DNA of 64,000 nt from CAVQGZ01 sp963712175. Lineage in GTDB: Bacteria > Actinomycetota > Actinomycetes > Jiangellales > Jiangellaceae. The notes beneath the pieces are model-generated. The model was given only the letters and a program-made list of their open reading frames with translations. It made no database searches and had not been told where the DNA came from. This document shows positions 34,783 through 43,927 of the stretch, in pieces; positions within the stretch are counted from its first letter, which is position 1; the number at the start of each line of letters is the position of its first letter. The position numbers and the translations under genes were made by a program. The DNA lies in contig CAVQGZ010000004.1 in NCBI GenBank assembly GCA_963712175.1, forward strand, positions 558,001 through 622,000. Reading direction: 5' to 3'.

Positions 34783-35817
34783 GTGGACATCGACCTGAAG
34801 CTGTTGCGGGCCATCGAGGCGGAGAAGGGCGTGCCGTTCGAGACGCTGGCCGAGACGATCGAGACAGCCCTGCACGCCGCCTACGAGCGCACCCCGGCAC
34901 CGCAGCCGTTCTCGCGCGTCGAGCTCGACCGCCGCTCGGGGCACGTCACGGTCTGGGCGCAGGAGCGCTCGGAGACCGGGGACGTGCGTCAGGAGTGGGA
35001 CGACACCCCGGAGGGGTTCGATCGAGTTGCGGCGATGACCGCCCGGCAAGCCATCCGGTACCGGCTGCGCCAGCTCGAGGAGGAGCAGACCTACGGCGAG
35101 TTCCTCACCTTGGAGGGCGAGATCGCTTCCGGCATCGTCCAGCAGGGACCCGACCCGCGATCGGTCCTGGTGAAGATCGGGGACGTCGAGGCGACGCTGC
35201 CGGTTCAGGAGCAGGTCCCGGGCGAGTCCTACCGGCACGGCACCCGCCTGCGGTGCTTCGTCGTCCAGGTCCGCAAGGGCATGCGTGGACCGATCGTCAC
35301 GGTCTCGCGCAGCCACCCGGGCTTGGTGAAGAAGCTCTTCGCGTTGGAGTCGCCCGAGGTCGCCGACGGCACCGTCGAGATCGCTGCCATCGCCCGCGAG
35401 GCCGGTCACCGCACCAAGATCGCCGTTCGCTCCACGCGCGCGGGGGTCAACGCGAAGGGTGCCTGCATCGGGCCGATGGGTGCGCGCGTGCGTGCCGTCA
35501 TGGCGGAGCTGAACCAGGAGAAGATCGACATCGTCGACTACTCCGACGACCCGGCTGCGCTCGTTGCCCATGCCCTCTCGCCGGCCAGGGTCCGGTCGGT
35601 GCAGGTGGTGGACGCCGATGCCAAGGCCGCCCGCGTCTTCGTCCCGGCCGACCAGCTCTCGCTGGCCATCGGCAAGGAAGGGCAGAACGCGCGCCTCGCT
35701 GCTCGCCTGACCGGGTGGCGCATCGACATCCGCCCGGACGAGCCCGCCGACGCACCTCACGACGCCGCGGGCTCGCCCGAGCCCGGGGCGGGCCCGAGCG
35801 CTTCGTCAGCGGGGTAG
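34783..35817 (+). CDS. nusA: Transcription termination/antitermination factor NusA
   Basis: The 344-residue protein binds RNA polymerase and RNA to modulate pausing and termination. Its order is an N-terminal polymerase-binding domain (DIDLKLLRAIEAEKGVPF), an S1 domain (GEIASGIVQQG, then VEATLPVQEQVPGE), then two KH domains (RTKIAVRSTRAGVNAKGACIG split across GACIGPMGARVRAV, and LAIGKEGQNARLAARLTGW). It lacks the acidic repeats of E. coli NusA, as is normal for actinobacteria. GTG start, 2 bp after rimP. Confidence 0.95.
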   Translation: MDIDLKLLRAIEAEKGVPFETLAETIETALHAAYERTPAPQPFSRVELDRRSGHVTVWAQERSETGDVRQEWDDTPEGFDRVAAMTARQAIRYRLRQLEEEQTYGEFLTLEGEIASGIVQQGPDPRSVLVKIGDVEATLPVQEQVPGESYRHGTRLRCFVVQVRKGMRGPIVTVSRSHPGLVKKLFALESPEVADGTVEIAAIAREAGHRTKIAVRSTRAGVNAKGACIGPMGARVRAVMAELNQEKIDIVDYSDDPAALVAHALSPARVRSVQVVDADAKAARVFVPADQLSLAIGKEGQNARLAARLTGWRIDIRPDEPADAPHDAAGSPEPGAGPSASSAG

Positions 35818-35822
35818 ACTCC

Positions 35823-36164
35823 GTGACGGAATCCCGGCCGAGCCGGTCATCCAGGCATGTCCCGCAACGGACCTGCGTCGGGTGCCGAGTGCGGGCGGAC
35901 CGTTCCCACCTGATCCGCGTGGTGGTGGGAGAGGGGCAGCCACCTGCTCTTCTCCTCGATCTGCGGGGTGGCCTTCCGGGCCGGGGCGCGCACCTGCACC
36001 CTGACCTGGGGTGCTTGGACCTGGCCGAACGCCGACGTGCATTCGGTCGCGCCCTCCGGCTCTCCGGGCCGGTGGACGTCACCGCGGTCCGCAAGCACCT
36101 CGAACGGGCCGCCGCGCAGGCCGCCGCCAACGGAGACGGACGAACCGAGGGAGTAGTGACGTGA
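35823..36164 (+). CDS. ylxR: YlxR family RNA-binding/nucleoid protein (DUF448)
   Basis: The 113-residue basic protein has the signature RTCVGCRVRADRSHLIRVV and a C-terminal basic helix (ERRRAFGRALRL). YlxR proteins bind nucleic acid and, in some bacteria, act as RNase P-related or transcription regulators. The start is GTG 35823, 5 bp after nusA. Its TGA overlaps the first of three mini-ORFs leading to infB. Confidence 0.9.
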   Translation: MTESRPSRSSRHVPQRTCVGCRVRADRSHLIRVVVGEGQPPALLLDLRGGLPGRGAHLHPDLGCLDLAERRRAFGRALRLSGPVDVTAVRKHLERAAAQAAANGDGRTEGVVT

Positions 36165-36215
36165 TGCTCGAGAGCGCTCGATGAGCACCCTGAAATGAGC
36201 AACAACACCGGCTGA
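36164..36215 (+). other. Chain of three overlapping mini-ORFs between ylxR and infB
   Basis: ATG 36164 overlaps the ylxR stop (TGATG) and encodes MLESAR, ending at TGA 36182-36184. ATG 36181 (ATGA overlap) encodes MSTLK, ending at 36196-36198. ATG 36195 (ATGA overlap) encodes MSNNTG, ending at 36213-36215. infB starts 38 nt later. The repeated stop-start overlaps would let ribosomes hand over from ylxR toward infB. Peptides this small probably matter, if at all, by being translated. Confidence 0.45.
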
Positions 36216-36253
36216 CGGTTCGGGCGCCATGACCCGGACCGAGAAGGAGAGCA

Positions 36254-39022
36254 GTGGCAAAGGTCCGGGTCTACGAGCTGGCAAAAGAGCTCGGGGTTGA
36301 CAGCAAAGTCGCCCTCAAGAAGCTGAACGACATGGGCGAGTTCGTCCGGTCGGCGTCATCGACGGTCGAGCCGCCGGTCGCGAAGCGTCTGCGTGACGCC
36401 CTCGCTACCGAGGCTCCCGCACCCGCAGCGGCCAAGCCCGCTGCGAAGCCCGCGGGCAAGCCGGCACCCAGGCCGGTCGCGGCTGCCAGCAAGACTGCGA
36501 CGGCACCGGAGGCGAGCCCGAGCGAGGTTGCCCCGCCTGCACCGCCGGTTCCTGCTGAGCCCGCTGCTGAGCCGGCTGCCCCGCAGGTACCCCCCACAGC
36601 CGCCGGTGACGCACCCGCAGCGCCGCCGGCCCCGACGGCGCCCCCCGACAAGGCCTCGCCGGCCCGCCCGGCACCAGGTCGCCCCGGGTCGGGGTCCAAG
36701 CCCGCCGCCCCGGGTCCCAAGCCCGTCGGTCCTCGACCGCGCGCACCGCGAACCGGGAACAACCCGTTCACCGGCTCTGAGCAGCGCTCCGCGGCTCCCC
36801 GCCCCGGCGCCCCGCGCCCGGGCAACAACCCCTACGGCTCCAGCACCTCGGGCATGCCTCGCCCCGGGCAGCGGCCCGGCGGGCCAGGTCGCCCCGGCCA
36901 GGGCGGCGGTGCGCCGCGTCCAGGTGCCCCGACGCCCGGCATGATGCCGCCGCGTCCCCCCTCGCGCTCCGCGCCCGGTCAGGGCCGTCCCGGCGGTCAG
37001 GGCCGTCCGGGTGGCGGTCCCGGCGCCGGGCGCGGCCGTGGCGGGCCGGGTGGCGGTGCCCCCTTCGGCGGTGGCGGTCGTCCCGGTGCCGGCCGTGGCG
37101 GTCGTGCCGGAACGGCTGGTGCCTTCGGTCGACCAGGCGGGCGACCGCAGCGCGGTCGCAAGAGCAAGAAGCAGCGCCGCCAGGAGTTCGACAACATGCA
37201 GGCTCCCAGCATCGGGGGCGTGCGGATCCCGCGCGGGGACGGCCAGTCGATCCGCCTGCCACGCGGGGCGTCGCTCAGCGACTTCGCCGAGAAGATCTCT
37301 GCTGACCCGGCCTCGCTCGTGCAGGTCCTGTTCGCGCTGGGCGAGATGGTCACCGCGACCCAGTCCGTCGACGAGGAGACCTTCCGGGTCCTTGGTGAGG
37401 AGCTCGGCTACGACCTGCAGATCGTCTCTCCCGAGGACGAGGACCGCGAGCTGCTGGAGTCCTTCGACATCGACATCGACGTCGACGAGGACGCCGACGC
37501 GCCCCCGCGCTCGCCGGTCGTCACCGTCATGGGACACGTCGACCACGGCAAGACGAAGCTGCTCGACGCCATCCGCGACGCCAACGTCGTGGCCGGTGAG
37601 GCCGGTGGGATCACCCAGCACATCGGTGCCTACCAGGCCCACATGCAGCACGAGGGCGAGGACAGAGCCCTGACGTTCATCGACACCCCCGGTCACGAGG
37701 CCTTCACGGCGATGCGTGCCCGCGGTGCCAAGGTGACCGACCTCGCCGTGCTGGTGGTCGCAGCGGACGACGGGGTCATGCCGCAGACGGTCGAGGCGCT
37801 CAACCACGCCCAGGCCGCTGACGTGCCGATCGTGGTCGCCGTCAACAAGGTCGACAAGGAGGGCGCCAACCCCTCCAAGATCCGTCAGCAGCTGACCGAG
37901 TACGGCCTTGTTGCCGAGGAGTACGGCGGCGAGACCATGTTCGTCGACGTCTCCGCCCTGCAGCGCCAGGGCATCGACAACCTTCTGGAGGCGGTGCTGC
38001 TCACCGCCGACGCGGCTCTCGAGCTCAAGGCAGACCCGACGGTCGACGCCCGCGGGGTGGCGATCGAGGCTCACCTCGACCGTGGCCGTGGGCCCGTCGC
38101 CACCGTCCTCGTGCAGCGTGGCACGCTGCGCGTCGGTGACGCCGTGGTCTGTGGCAAGGCCTACGGCCGGGTACGGGCCATGCTGGACGAGACGGGCGAG
38201 TCGGTCACCGAGGCCGGTCCGTCCCGCCCGGTCCAGGTGCTAGGCCTCACGGCTGTGCCCGGGGCGGGCGACACGTTCCTGGCTACCGAGGACGAGCGCA
38301 CTGCTCGCCAGATCGCGGAGAAGCGCGAGGCCATGGAGCGCAATGCTGCCCTGGCCAAGGCCCGCAAGAGGGTCACCCTCGAGGACTTCCTGGAGTCCTC
38401 GAAGATCGAGACGCTGAACCTCATCCTCAAGGGAGACGTCTCCGGCGCCGTCGAGGCTCTGGAGGACGCGCTGCTGCAGCTCGACGTCGGCGACGAGGTC
38501 GACCTGCGCATCATCGACCGCGGGGTCGGTGCCATCACCGAGACCAACGTCATGCTGGCCGCTGCCTCCGAGGCCGTGATCATCGGCTTCAACGTGCGGG
38601 CTCAGGGCAAGGCCACCGAGCTCGCCGACCGCGAGGGCGTGGAGATCCGCTACTACACGGTGATCTACCAGGCCATCGAGGACGTCGAGAACGCACTCAA
38701 GGGCATGCTCAAGCCGGAGTTCGAGGAGGTGCAGCTCGGGCAGGCCGAGGTGCGCGAGGTGTTCCGCTCGAGCAAGTTCGGCAACATCGCCGGCTGCTTG
38801 GTCACCAAGGGCGTCATCCGACGCAATGCCAAGGCTCGCCTCGTCCGGGACGGCATCGTGGTCAACGACAACCTGTCGATCGACTCGTTGCGCCGGTTCA
38901 AGGACGACGCCACCGAGGTGCGCGACGGCTACGAGTGCGGCATCGGCCTGGGGTCGTTCAACGACATCTCCGACGGCGACGTCATCGAGACGTTCGAGAT
39001 GCAGGAGAAGCCACGGGCCTGA
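36254..39022 (+). CDS. infB: Translation initiation factor IF-2
   Basis: The 922-residue GTPase recruits initiator tRNA to the 30S subunit. It starts with IF2_N (VRVYELAKELGVDSKVALKKL), has a long Ala/Pro then Gly/Arg/Pro-rich unstructured linker (about 50-310), a second IF2_N-like segment (SLSDFAEKISADPASLVQVLF), then the G domain with G1 GHVDHGKTKLLD (from about 427), G3 DTPGHEAF and G4 NKVDKEGA, and C-terminal domains II-IV. AAGGAG precedes GTG 36254. The length is typical of actinobacterial IF-2. Confidence 0.97.
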   Translation: MAKVRVYELAKELGVDSKVALKKLNDMGEFVRSASSTVEPPVAKRLRDALATEAPAPAAAKPAAKPAGKPAPRPVAAASKTATAPEASPSEVAPPAPPVPAEPAAEPAAPQVPPTAAGDAPAAPPAPTAPPDKASPARPAPGRPGSGSKPAAPGPKPVGPRPRAPRTGNNPFTGSEQRSAAPRPGAPRPGNNPYGSSTSGMPRPGQRPGGPGRPGQGGGAPRPGAPTPGMMPPRPPSRSAPGQGRPGGQGRPGGGPGAGRGRGGPGGGAPFGGGGRPGAGRGGRAGTAGAFGRPGGRPQRGRKSKKQRRQEFDNMQAPSIGGVRIPRGDGQSIRLPRGASLSDFAEKISADPASLVQVLFALGEMVTATQSVDEETFRVLGEELGYDLQIVSPEDEDRELLESFDIDIDVDEDADAPPRSPVVTVMGHVDHGKTKLLDAIRDANVVAGEAGGITQHIGAYQAHMQHEGEDRALTFIDTPGHEAFTAMRARGAKVTDLAVLVVAADDGVMPQTVEALNHAQAADVPIVVAVNKVDKEGANPSKIRQQLTEYGLVAEEYGGETMFVDVSALQRQGIDNLLEAVLLTADAALELKADPTVDARGVAIEAHLDRGRGPVATVLVQRGTLRVGDAVVCGKAYGRVRAMLDETGESVTEAGPSRPVQVLGLTAVPGAGDTFLATEDERTARQIAEKREAMERNAALAKARKRVTLEDFLESSKIETLNLILKGDVSGAVEALEDALLQLDVGDEVDLRIIDRGVGAITETNVMLAAASEAVIIGFNVRAQGKATELADREGVEIRYYTVIYQAIEDVENALKGMLKPEFEEVQLGQAEVREVFRSSKFGNIAGCLVTKGVIRRNAKARLVRDGIVVNDNLSIDSLRRFKDDATEVRDGYECGIGLGSFNDISDGDVIETFEMQEKPRA

Positions 39023-39023
39023 C

Positions 39024-39317
39024 ATGTGGACAGGCACGCTCGAGTGCGACCTGCTGCTCGGTGACGTCCGGTCGCTGAAGCAGAAGCGGTCGCTGATCCG
39101 ACCTCTCACCGCCGAGGTCCGGCGTCGCTTCGACGTCGCCGTGGCCGAGACGGGTGCGCACGACCTGCTGCGGCGGGCCGAGGTCGGGATGGCGGTGGTG
39201 GCTTCCGACGGTGCCCGCTGCACCGAGGTGCTGGACGCTGTGGAACGGTTCATGGCGGCCCGTCCGGAGATCGACCTGCTGGCGACCAGTCGTCGCCAGC
39301 ACGGACCAGACGACTGA
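39024..39317 (+). CDS. ylxP: YlxP-like protein (DUF503)
   Basis: The 97-residue protein begins WTGTLECDLLLGDVRSLKQKRSLIRPL, here read as CDLLLGDVRSLKQKRS, the hallmark of DUF503. It is conserved between infB and rbfA and may aid ribosome maturation, but has no proven function. ATG 39024 follows the infB stop by 1 bp. The protein ends 10 bp before rbfA. Confidence 0.9.
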   Translation: MWTGTLECDLLLGDVRSLKQKRSLIRPLTAEVRRRFDVAVAETGAHDLLRRAEVGMAVVASDGARCTEVLDAVERFMAARPEIDLLATSRRQHGPDD

Positions 39318-39327
39318 GGAGAGCTCG

Positions 39328-39807
39328 ATGGGCAACGACGTGCGGGCGCGCAAGCTGGCCGACCGCATCCGGGTGATCGCGGCGGAGACGCTGGAGCGAC
39401 GCGTCAAGGACCCCCGCCTGGGTTTCGTCACGGTGACCGACGTCCGCGTGACCGGTGACCTACGGGAGGCAAGCGTCTTCTACACGGTGTACGGCGACGA
39501 GGAGCAGCGGGCGTCGAGCGCCGCCGCGCTGGACAATGTTCGTGGGCTCGTGCGCAGCGAGGTCGGCGCCCAGACGGGCATCAAGTTCACGCCCACGGTC
39601 ACGTTCGTGCTCGACGCGGTGTCCGACACGGCTCGACACATCGACGACCTGATCGCCGAGGCGCAGGCAGCTGACGAGGCCGTCGCGCAGGCCGCGCGTC
39701 AGGCCACCTATGCCGGCGACCCGGACCCGTACCGCAGGCCGGTGAGCCCGGACGAGGACGAGGAGCCGAGCCCTGACGGGGACGACCCGGAGCCCTCCGC
39801 GCTGTGA
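39328..39807 (+). CDS. rbfA: 30S ribosome-binding factor RbfA
   Basis: The 159-residue cold-shock/30S maturation factor has a KH-like fold with VRARKLADRIRVIAAE, VKDPRLGFVTVTDVRVT and KFTPTVTFVLD. An acidic/proline-rich tail of about 40 residues (ending DDPEPSAL) exceeds the core family length and is common in actinobacteria. GAGGAG lies upstream. Its TGA overlaps the truB GTG (GTGA). Confidence 0.94.
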   Translation: MGNDVRARKLADRIRVIAAETLERRVKDPRLGFVTVTDVRVTGDLREASVFYTVYGDEEQRASSAAALDNVRGLVRSEVGAQTGIKFTPTVTFVLDAVSDTARHIDDLIAEAQAADEAVAQAARQATYAGDPDPYRRPVSPDEDEEPSPDGDDPEPSAL

Positions 39808-40685
39808 CCGAACCTGTCTCCGGGCTGCTGGTGGTCGACAAGCCGACCGGCCTGTCCTCCCACGGTGTCGTCGGTCGCGTCCGCCGGTTGTCCGGCACGC
39901 GCAAGGTCGGCCACGCCGGGACGCTCGACCCGATGGCCACAGGTGTGCTCGTCCTGGGCCTGAACCGGGGGACACGACTGCTGCACTACCTGGTCGGGGC
40001 CGACAAGGAGTACCGCGCCACCGTGCGCCTCGGCGTCACCACGACGACCGACGACGCCGACGGCGAGGTGCTCGGCTCGACCGATGCCGCCGGGCTCGGT
40101 GACCGGGACGTCGTCACCGCAGCCGAGGCCTTCGTGGGGGAGATCGAGCAGGTTCCCAGTGCCGTCTCGGCTGTCAAGGTGGCCGGCAAGCGCGCCTACG
40201 CCCGCGTGCGGGCCGGTGAGCAGGTGCACCTGGAGCCCCGCCGGGTCACCGTGTCGTCCTTCGAGGTCGTCGACGTGAGTGCCGTGGGGCCATGCCTCGA
40301 CGTCGACGTCCGCGTCGCGTGCTCGTCGGGGACCTACGTGCGCGCTCTCGCCCGCGACCTCGGATCCGCCTTGGGGGTCGGTGGACACCTGACGGGGCTG
40401 CGGCGTACCAGGGTGGGTCCGTTCACCCTGGCCGAGGCACGTCCGCTCGACGCGCTGCCCGACCCCGTCGATGCCGCGCTCCTGAACCTCGGTGCAGCGG
40501 CACAGCGGTTTCTGCCCAGCAGGATTCTCACTCAGCATGAGGCTGACCATGTTCGTCATGGGGTCTCGCCCTCCCGAAGCTCCGTCGACGGACCGGTGGC
40601 GTTGCTCGACCCGAGCGGGTGTCTCGTCGCGGTCGCTGCGGACAGTGGCCCGCGGGCCGTCCTGAGAGCGGTGTTCGTGGGGTGA
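39804..40685 (+). CDS. truB: tRNA pseudouridine(55) synthase TruB
   Basis: The 293-residue enzyme makes pseudouridine 55 in the tRNA T-loop. It shows LVVDKPTGLSSHGVVGRVRR, the catalytic aspartate in HAGTLDPMATGVLVLG, YRATVRLGVTTTTDDADG and SSGTYVRALARDLG, plus a C-terminal PUA-like extension. GTG start with GTGA overlap to rbfA. ribF follows 7 bp after its stop. Confidence 0.95.
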   Translation: MTEPVSGLLVVDKPTGLSSHGVVGRVRRLSGTRKVGHAGTLDPMATGVLVLGLNRGTRLLHYLVGADKEYRATVRLGVTTTTDDADGEVLGSTDAAGLGDRDVVTAAEAFVGEIEQVPSAVSAVKVAGKRAYARVRAGEQVHLEPRRVTVSSFEVVDVSAVGPCLDVDVRVACSSGTYVRALARDLGSALGVGGHLTGLRRTRVGPFTLAEARPLDALPDPVDAALLNLGAAAQRFLPSRILTQHEADHVRHGVSPSRSSVDGPVALLDPSGCLVAVAADSGPRAVLRAVFVG

Positions 40686-40692
40686 GGGGCTG

Positions 40693-41682
40693 GTGAGCGT
40701 TCAGGTGTTCTGGGCGCCCGGGGAGGTCCGATCCGAGCCGGGCGTCGTCTCCATCGGCACCTTCGACGGTGTCCATCGAGGCCACCGTGTCGTGGTGGGC
40801 ACCGCACGGGCGGAGGCCGAGCGCCGCGGACGTGCGCTGACCGTGCTCACCTTCGACCCCCATCCGATGGCCGTGGTTCGCCCCGGTCATGCCCCGTCGG
40901 CGATCGCGACCGTGCGCCACCGCGTCGAGCTTCTGGGGCAGGCCGGTGCCGACAGCGTCCTGGTGCTGCCGTTCGATGCATCGGTGGCCGCCATGTCCGC
41001 CGCGGACTTCGTGTCCTCGGTGCTGCTGGGGACGCTGCAGGCACAGGCAGTGGTGGTGGGCGAGGACTTCCGGTTCGGGCACCGGGCCGCCGGTGACGTC
41101 GACCTGCTGCGGGAGCTGGGGGCGTCGTGGGGCTTCGATGTGGTGTCGGTGGCGCCGGTCGGCCACGACGGCATCCGCTGGTCCTCCACCGAGGTGCGTC
41201 GTCGCGTGGCCGGGGGCGACGTCCGGGGCGCGGCCGACGTCCTGGGGCACCTCTTCGAGGTCGAGGGCGACGTGGTCGTGGGCGACCGGCGGGGCAGAGA
41301 ACTGGGGTACCCGACCGCGAACGTGGCCGTGGGCGACGGCATGCTCGTGCCCGCCGACGGCGTCTATGCCGGGTACCTGCGCCGGCTTGCCGAACCCCTG
41401 GTGGCCCTGCCGGCAGCGATCTCGGTCGGCACCAACCCCACGTTCGACGGGCGCTCCCGTCGTGTCGAGGCGTACGTCCTCGACGCCGACGACCTCGACG
41501 TGTACGGGGCGGGCGTGGCGGTCTCGTTCGTCGAGCAGCTGCGTGGGCAGCGGCGCTACGACGACGTCGACGCCCTGGTGGCGCAGATGCGGGTGGACGT
41601 CGAGCGGACGCGAGAGATTCTGGGCCGACGTGACGCGGCGGCGGTGAGCTCCATGATCGACGATCACCCTGGTGCTCTCTGA
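40693..41682 (+). CDS. ribF: Bifunctional riboflavin kinase/FAD synthetase
   Basis: The 329-residue enzyme makes FMN then FAD, used by the many flavoproteins in this window. The N-terminal adenylyltransferase half has SIGTFDGVHRGHRVVV and LTFDPHP, then EDFRFGHRAAGD and WSSTEVRR. The C-terminal kinase half has GRELGYPTANVAV, DGVYAGYL and SVGTNPTFDG. GTG start. It ends the proS-ribF operon. Confidence 0.95.
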   Translation: MSVQVFWAPGEVRSEPGVVSIGTFDGVHRGHRVVVGTARAEAERRGRALTVLTFDPHPMAVVRPGHAPSAIATVRHRVELLGQAGADSVLVLPFDASVAAMSAADFVSSVLLGTLQAQAVVVGEDFRFGHRAAGDVDLLRELGASWGFDVVSVAPVGHDGIRWSSTEVRRRVAGGDVRGAADVLGHLFEVEGDVVVGDRRGRELGYPTANVAVGDGMLVPADGVYAGYLRRLAEPLVALPAAISVGTNPTFDGRSRRVEAYVLDADDLDVYGAGVAVSFVEQLRGQRRYDDVDALVAQMRVDVERTREILGRRDAAAVSSMIDDHPGAL

Positions 41683-41704
41683 CGGGCTAGGGCAGGGTGT
41701 CGCC

Positions 41705-42289
41705 ATGCAGACGAGCGACGCCGACCGTGACGTGCTGGAGCGTTTCGACGCAGCAGCAGCGGGCTTCCAACGGAGGCTGGGTGCCGTCAGCGACGACATG
41801 TGGTCGGCACCAACCCCGTGCACGGAGTGGGACGTGCGGGCCCTGACCAACCACGTGTGCGGTGAGCAGCGATGGCTGGCGGCCCTGGTGGGAGGGCTGA
41901 GCATGGCCGATGTCGGGTCCAGCCTGGCCGGTGACCTGCTCGGCGACGAGCCTGTCGCGTCCTACGCCGGGGCCGCCGCCGACGCGCGCGCCGCGCTGGA
42001 CGCTCTGCCCTCGTTGTCGGTGACGGTCGAGCTGTCCAGCGGCCCCACGAGCGTGCAGCGCTACTGCGACGAGGTCGCTGCCGACACGCTGATCCACACG
42101 TGGGACCTCGCCCGAGCCATCGGCGCGGACGAGCGGCTCCCAGCCGACCTGGTGGAGTATGCCGCGACCGTGGTCGGGCCCTGGCTCAAGCCGGAGGGCA
42201 TCCCCGGGGTCTTCGCGGCCGGGCTCGAGGTGCCGGACGACGCCGACGCGCAGACTCGGCTTCTCGCCGCTCTTGGCCGACGAGCCTGA
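41705..42289 (+). CDS. TIGR03086-type protein, mycothiol-dependent maleylpyruvate isomerase/DinB family
   Basis: The 194-residue four-helix protein has TPCTEWDVRALTNHVCGEQRWL near residue 50 and DTLIHTWDLARAIG near 130, whose histidines and acidic residues form the metal site of this family. Members use mycothiol or act as uncharacterised metal-dependent transferases; mycothiol is actinobacterial. ATG 41705 is chosen over an upstream in-frame start overlapping ribF. It converges on the FAD oxidase with a 15-bp gap. The actual substrate is unknown. Confidence 0.85.
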   Translation: MQTSDADRDVLERFDAAAAGFQRRLGAVSDDMWSAPTPCTEWDVRALTNHVCGEQRWLAALVGGLSMADVGSSLAGDLLGDEPVASYAGAAADARAALDALPSLSVTVELSSGPTSVQRYCDEVAADTLIHTWDLARAIGADERLPADLVEYAATVVGPWLKPEGIPGVFAAGLEVPDDADAQTRLLAALGRRA

Positions 42290-42304
42290 GCCGTCGTTGG
42301 CCGG

Positions 42305-43888
42305 TCAGCTCAGGACACCGGGGTTGAGCAGCCCGTCGGGGTCGAGCTCGCTCTTGGCCGCGCGCAGGGCCCGTCCGAACGGCTCGGGACGCTGGGCCCG
42401 GTAGCCGGCGGCGTGGACCCGTCCCACACCGTGGTGGTGGGTGACGGTGCCTCCGGCGCCGAGGATGGCCTGCGAGGCCGCAGCCTTCACCTCGTCCCAC
42501 ATGCTGACCAAGGAGCCGGCCCGGCCTGGCGCCAGGACGGTGTAGTAGGGGGCGAGCCCGTCGGCGTACACGTGGGTCACCCGCATACCGACCTGCCCGC
42601 CACCGCACACCTCGTGCAGGACCGAGGTCACCGCCCGGGTGACGGCGTCGTGCAGCGCCGGGAGATCTCCCCACGTGCAAGCCGTCTCGAACGTCTCGGC
42701 GACGTACCCGAGACCGACCATGGCATCGCGCAGGTACGGCGCGCGGAGAAAGGCCTGGCGCCACCCCGCCGTGGCATCCGAACGGGTGCCGTCGTCGCCC
42801 TGGGGCCGACCTGCGCAGTCCTGGACGATCTGGAGTGCTCGAGCCAGGGCGGCGTCGACGGGGTGGTCGGCAGACTCGAACCCCAGCAGGAGCACGCATC
42901 GTCCGTCGGCGACTCCGGCTGAGCGGGCCTCGACGGGGTCGAGGAGTCGGCAGTTGGCCGGGCCGAGCCCGCTCTGGGCCACGAGGCGAGCAGCCGTGAA
43001 GGCAGAGCCGAGGTCGTCGAACGCGACCGCTCGAGAGGCCCGGAACTGCGGGCGTCGGTGCAGCCGCAGCCACGCCTGCGTGATGACGCCCAGGGTGCCT
43101 TCCGAGCCGAGCAGCGCCCGGTCAGGTGAGGGTCCGGCACCGCTGCTCGGCAGCCGACGCGACTCCCAGACTCCCGTCGGCGTCACGGCGCGGATCGACT
43201 CGACGAGGTCGTCGATGTGGGTCGGCCCGGTGGCGAAGTGCCCACCGGCACGAGTGGCGATCCAGCCACCCACCGTGCTGTGCTCGTAGGACTGCGGGTA
43301 ATGGCGCATGCTCAGCCCGAACGGCTTGAGCGCGGCGTCGGCGTCCGGTCCGTAGGTGCCGGCCCGCACCAGGGCGGCTCGTGAGACCTCGTCCACCTCG
43401 ACAACCCCGCGCAGGCGCGTCACGTCCAGCGACACCGTCGGACGGTCCGGGTCCGTGGTGTCGCGCAGGTCGGCCTCGACCCCGCCGACCACGCTGGACC
43501 CTCCGCCGTAGGGGATCACGGCGACCCCGCGCCCGCCTGCCCAGTCGAGCAGGTCGATGACGTCCTGCTCGCTCGTCGGGAAGGCCACCAGGTCCGGCGG
43601 GTTCTCCCAGCGCCGTTCGTAGGCGCGGGCGACGTCGCGGAACGCCTTTCCGTAGGTGTGCCCGACGCGGTCGAGCAGCGCTTCGCTGAGCAACCCGGCC
43701 AGCGCCGGCGGGGCGCTGACGCGGGGTGCGGCCAGCACCACGTCGGCCAACGTCGGTGCGGGAGTGGGCGGTGCGCCGGCACCCAGGGTGGCGGCGGCGA
43801 AGGATCCGAGGCCCTCCACCTCGTCGGGCGGTAGCGTCTCGTCGACGAAACCCCAGCCGAACCAGGATCGTTGCCGTGCGTTGGCCAT
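42305..43888 (-). CDS. FAD-linked oxidase, alkyldihydroxyacetonephosphate synthase-like
   Basis: The 527-residue protein has an N-terminal PCMH-type FAD domain (VAVIPYGGGSSVVGGVEA) and a C-terminal cap domain. MRHYPQSYEHSTVGGWIATRAGGHFAT (in parts RHYPQSYEHSTVGGW and ATRAGGHFAT) and the late THHHGVGR histidine cluster resemble alkylglycerone-phosphate synthase more than lactate or glycolate oxidases. Bacterial ether-lipid synthesis is uncertain here, so the substrate stays open. The start is ATG 43888, divergent from a small membrane protein 40 bp away. Confidence 0.85.
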   Translation of the reverse strand: MANARQRSWFGWGFVDETLPPDEVEGLGSFAAATLGAGAPPTPAPTLADVVLAAPRVSAPPALAGLLSEALLDRVGHTYGKAFRDVARAYERRWENPPDLVAFPTSEQDVIDLLDWAGGRGVAVIPYGGGSSVVGGVEADLRDTTDPDRPTVSLDVTRLRGVVEVDEVSRAALVRAGTYGPDADAALKPFGLSMRHYPQSYEHSTVGGWIATRAGGHFATGPTHIDDLVESIRAVTPTGVWESRRLPSSGAGPSPDRALLGSEGTLGVITQAWLRLHRRPQFRASRAVAFDDLGSAFTAARLVAQSGLGPANCRLLDPVEARSAGVADGRCVLLLGFESADHPVDAALARALQIVQDCAGRPQGDDGTRSDATAGWRQAFLRAPYLRDAMVGLGYVAETFETACTWGDLPALHDAVTRAVTSVLHEVCGGGQVGMRVTHVYADGLAPYYTVLAPGRAGSLVSMWDEVKAAASQAILGAGGTVTHHHGVGRVHAAGYRAQRPEPFGRALRAAKSELDPDGLLNPGVLS

Positions 43889-43927
43889 CGGTCCATGATG
43901 GCGGTAGAGGACCTACGGAGGTGGCAG

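Noticed and set aside
36400..37160. Repetitive sequence in infB considered as a tandem repeat or CRISPR-like array
   Set aside because: The repeats encode the irregular Pro/Ala and Gly/Arg-rich linker usual for actinobacterial IF-2; there are no uniform repeats or spacers.
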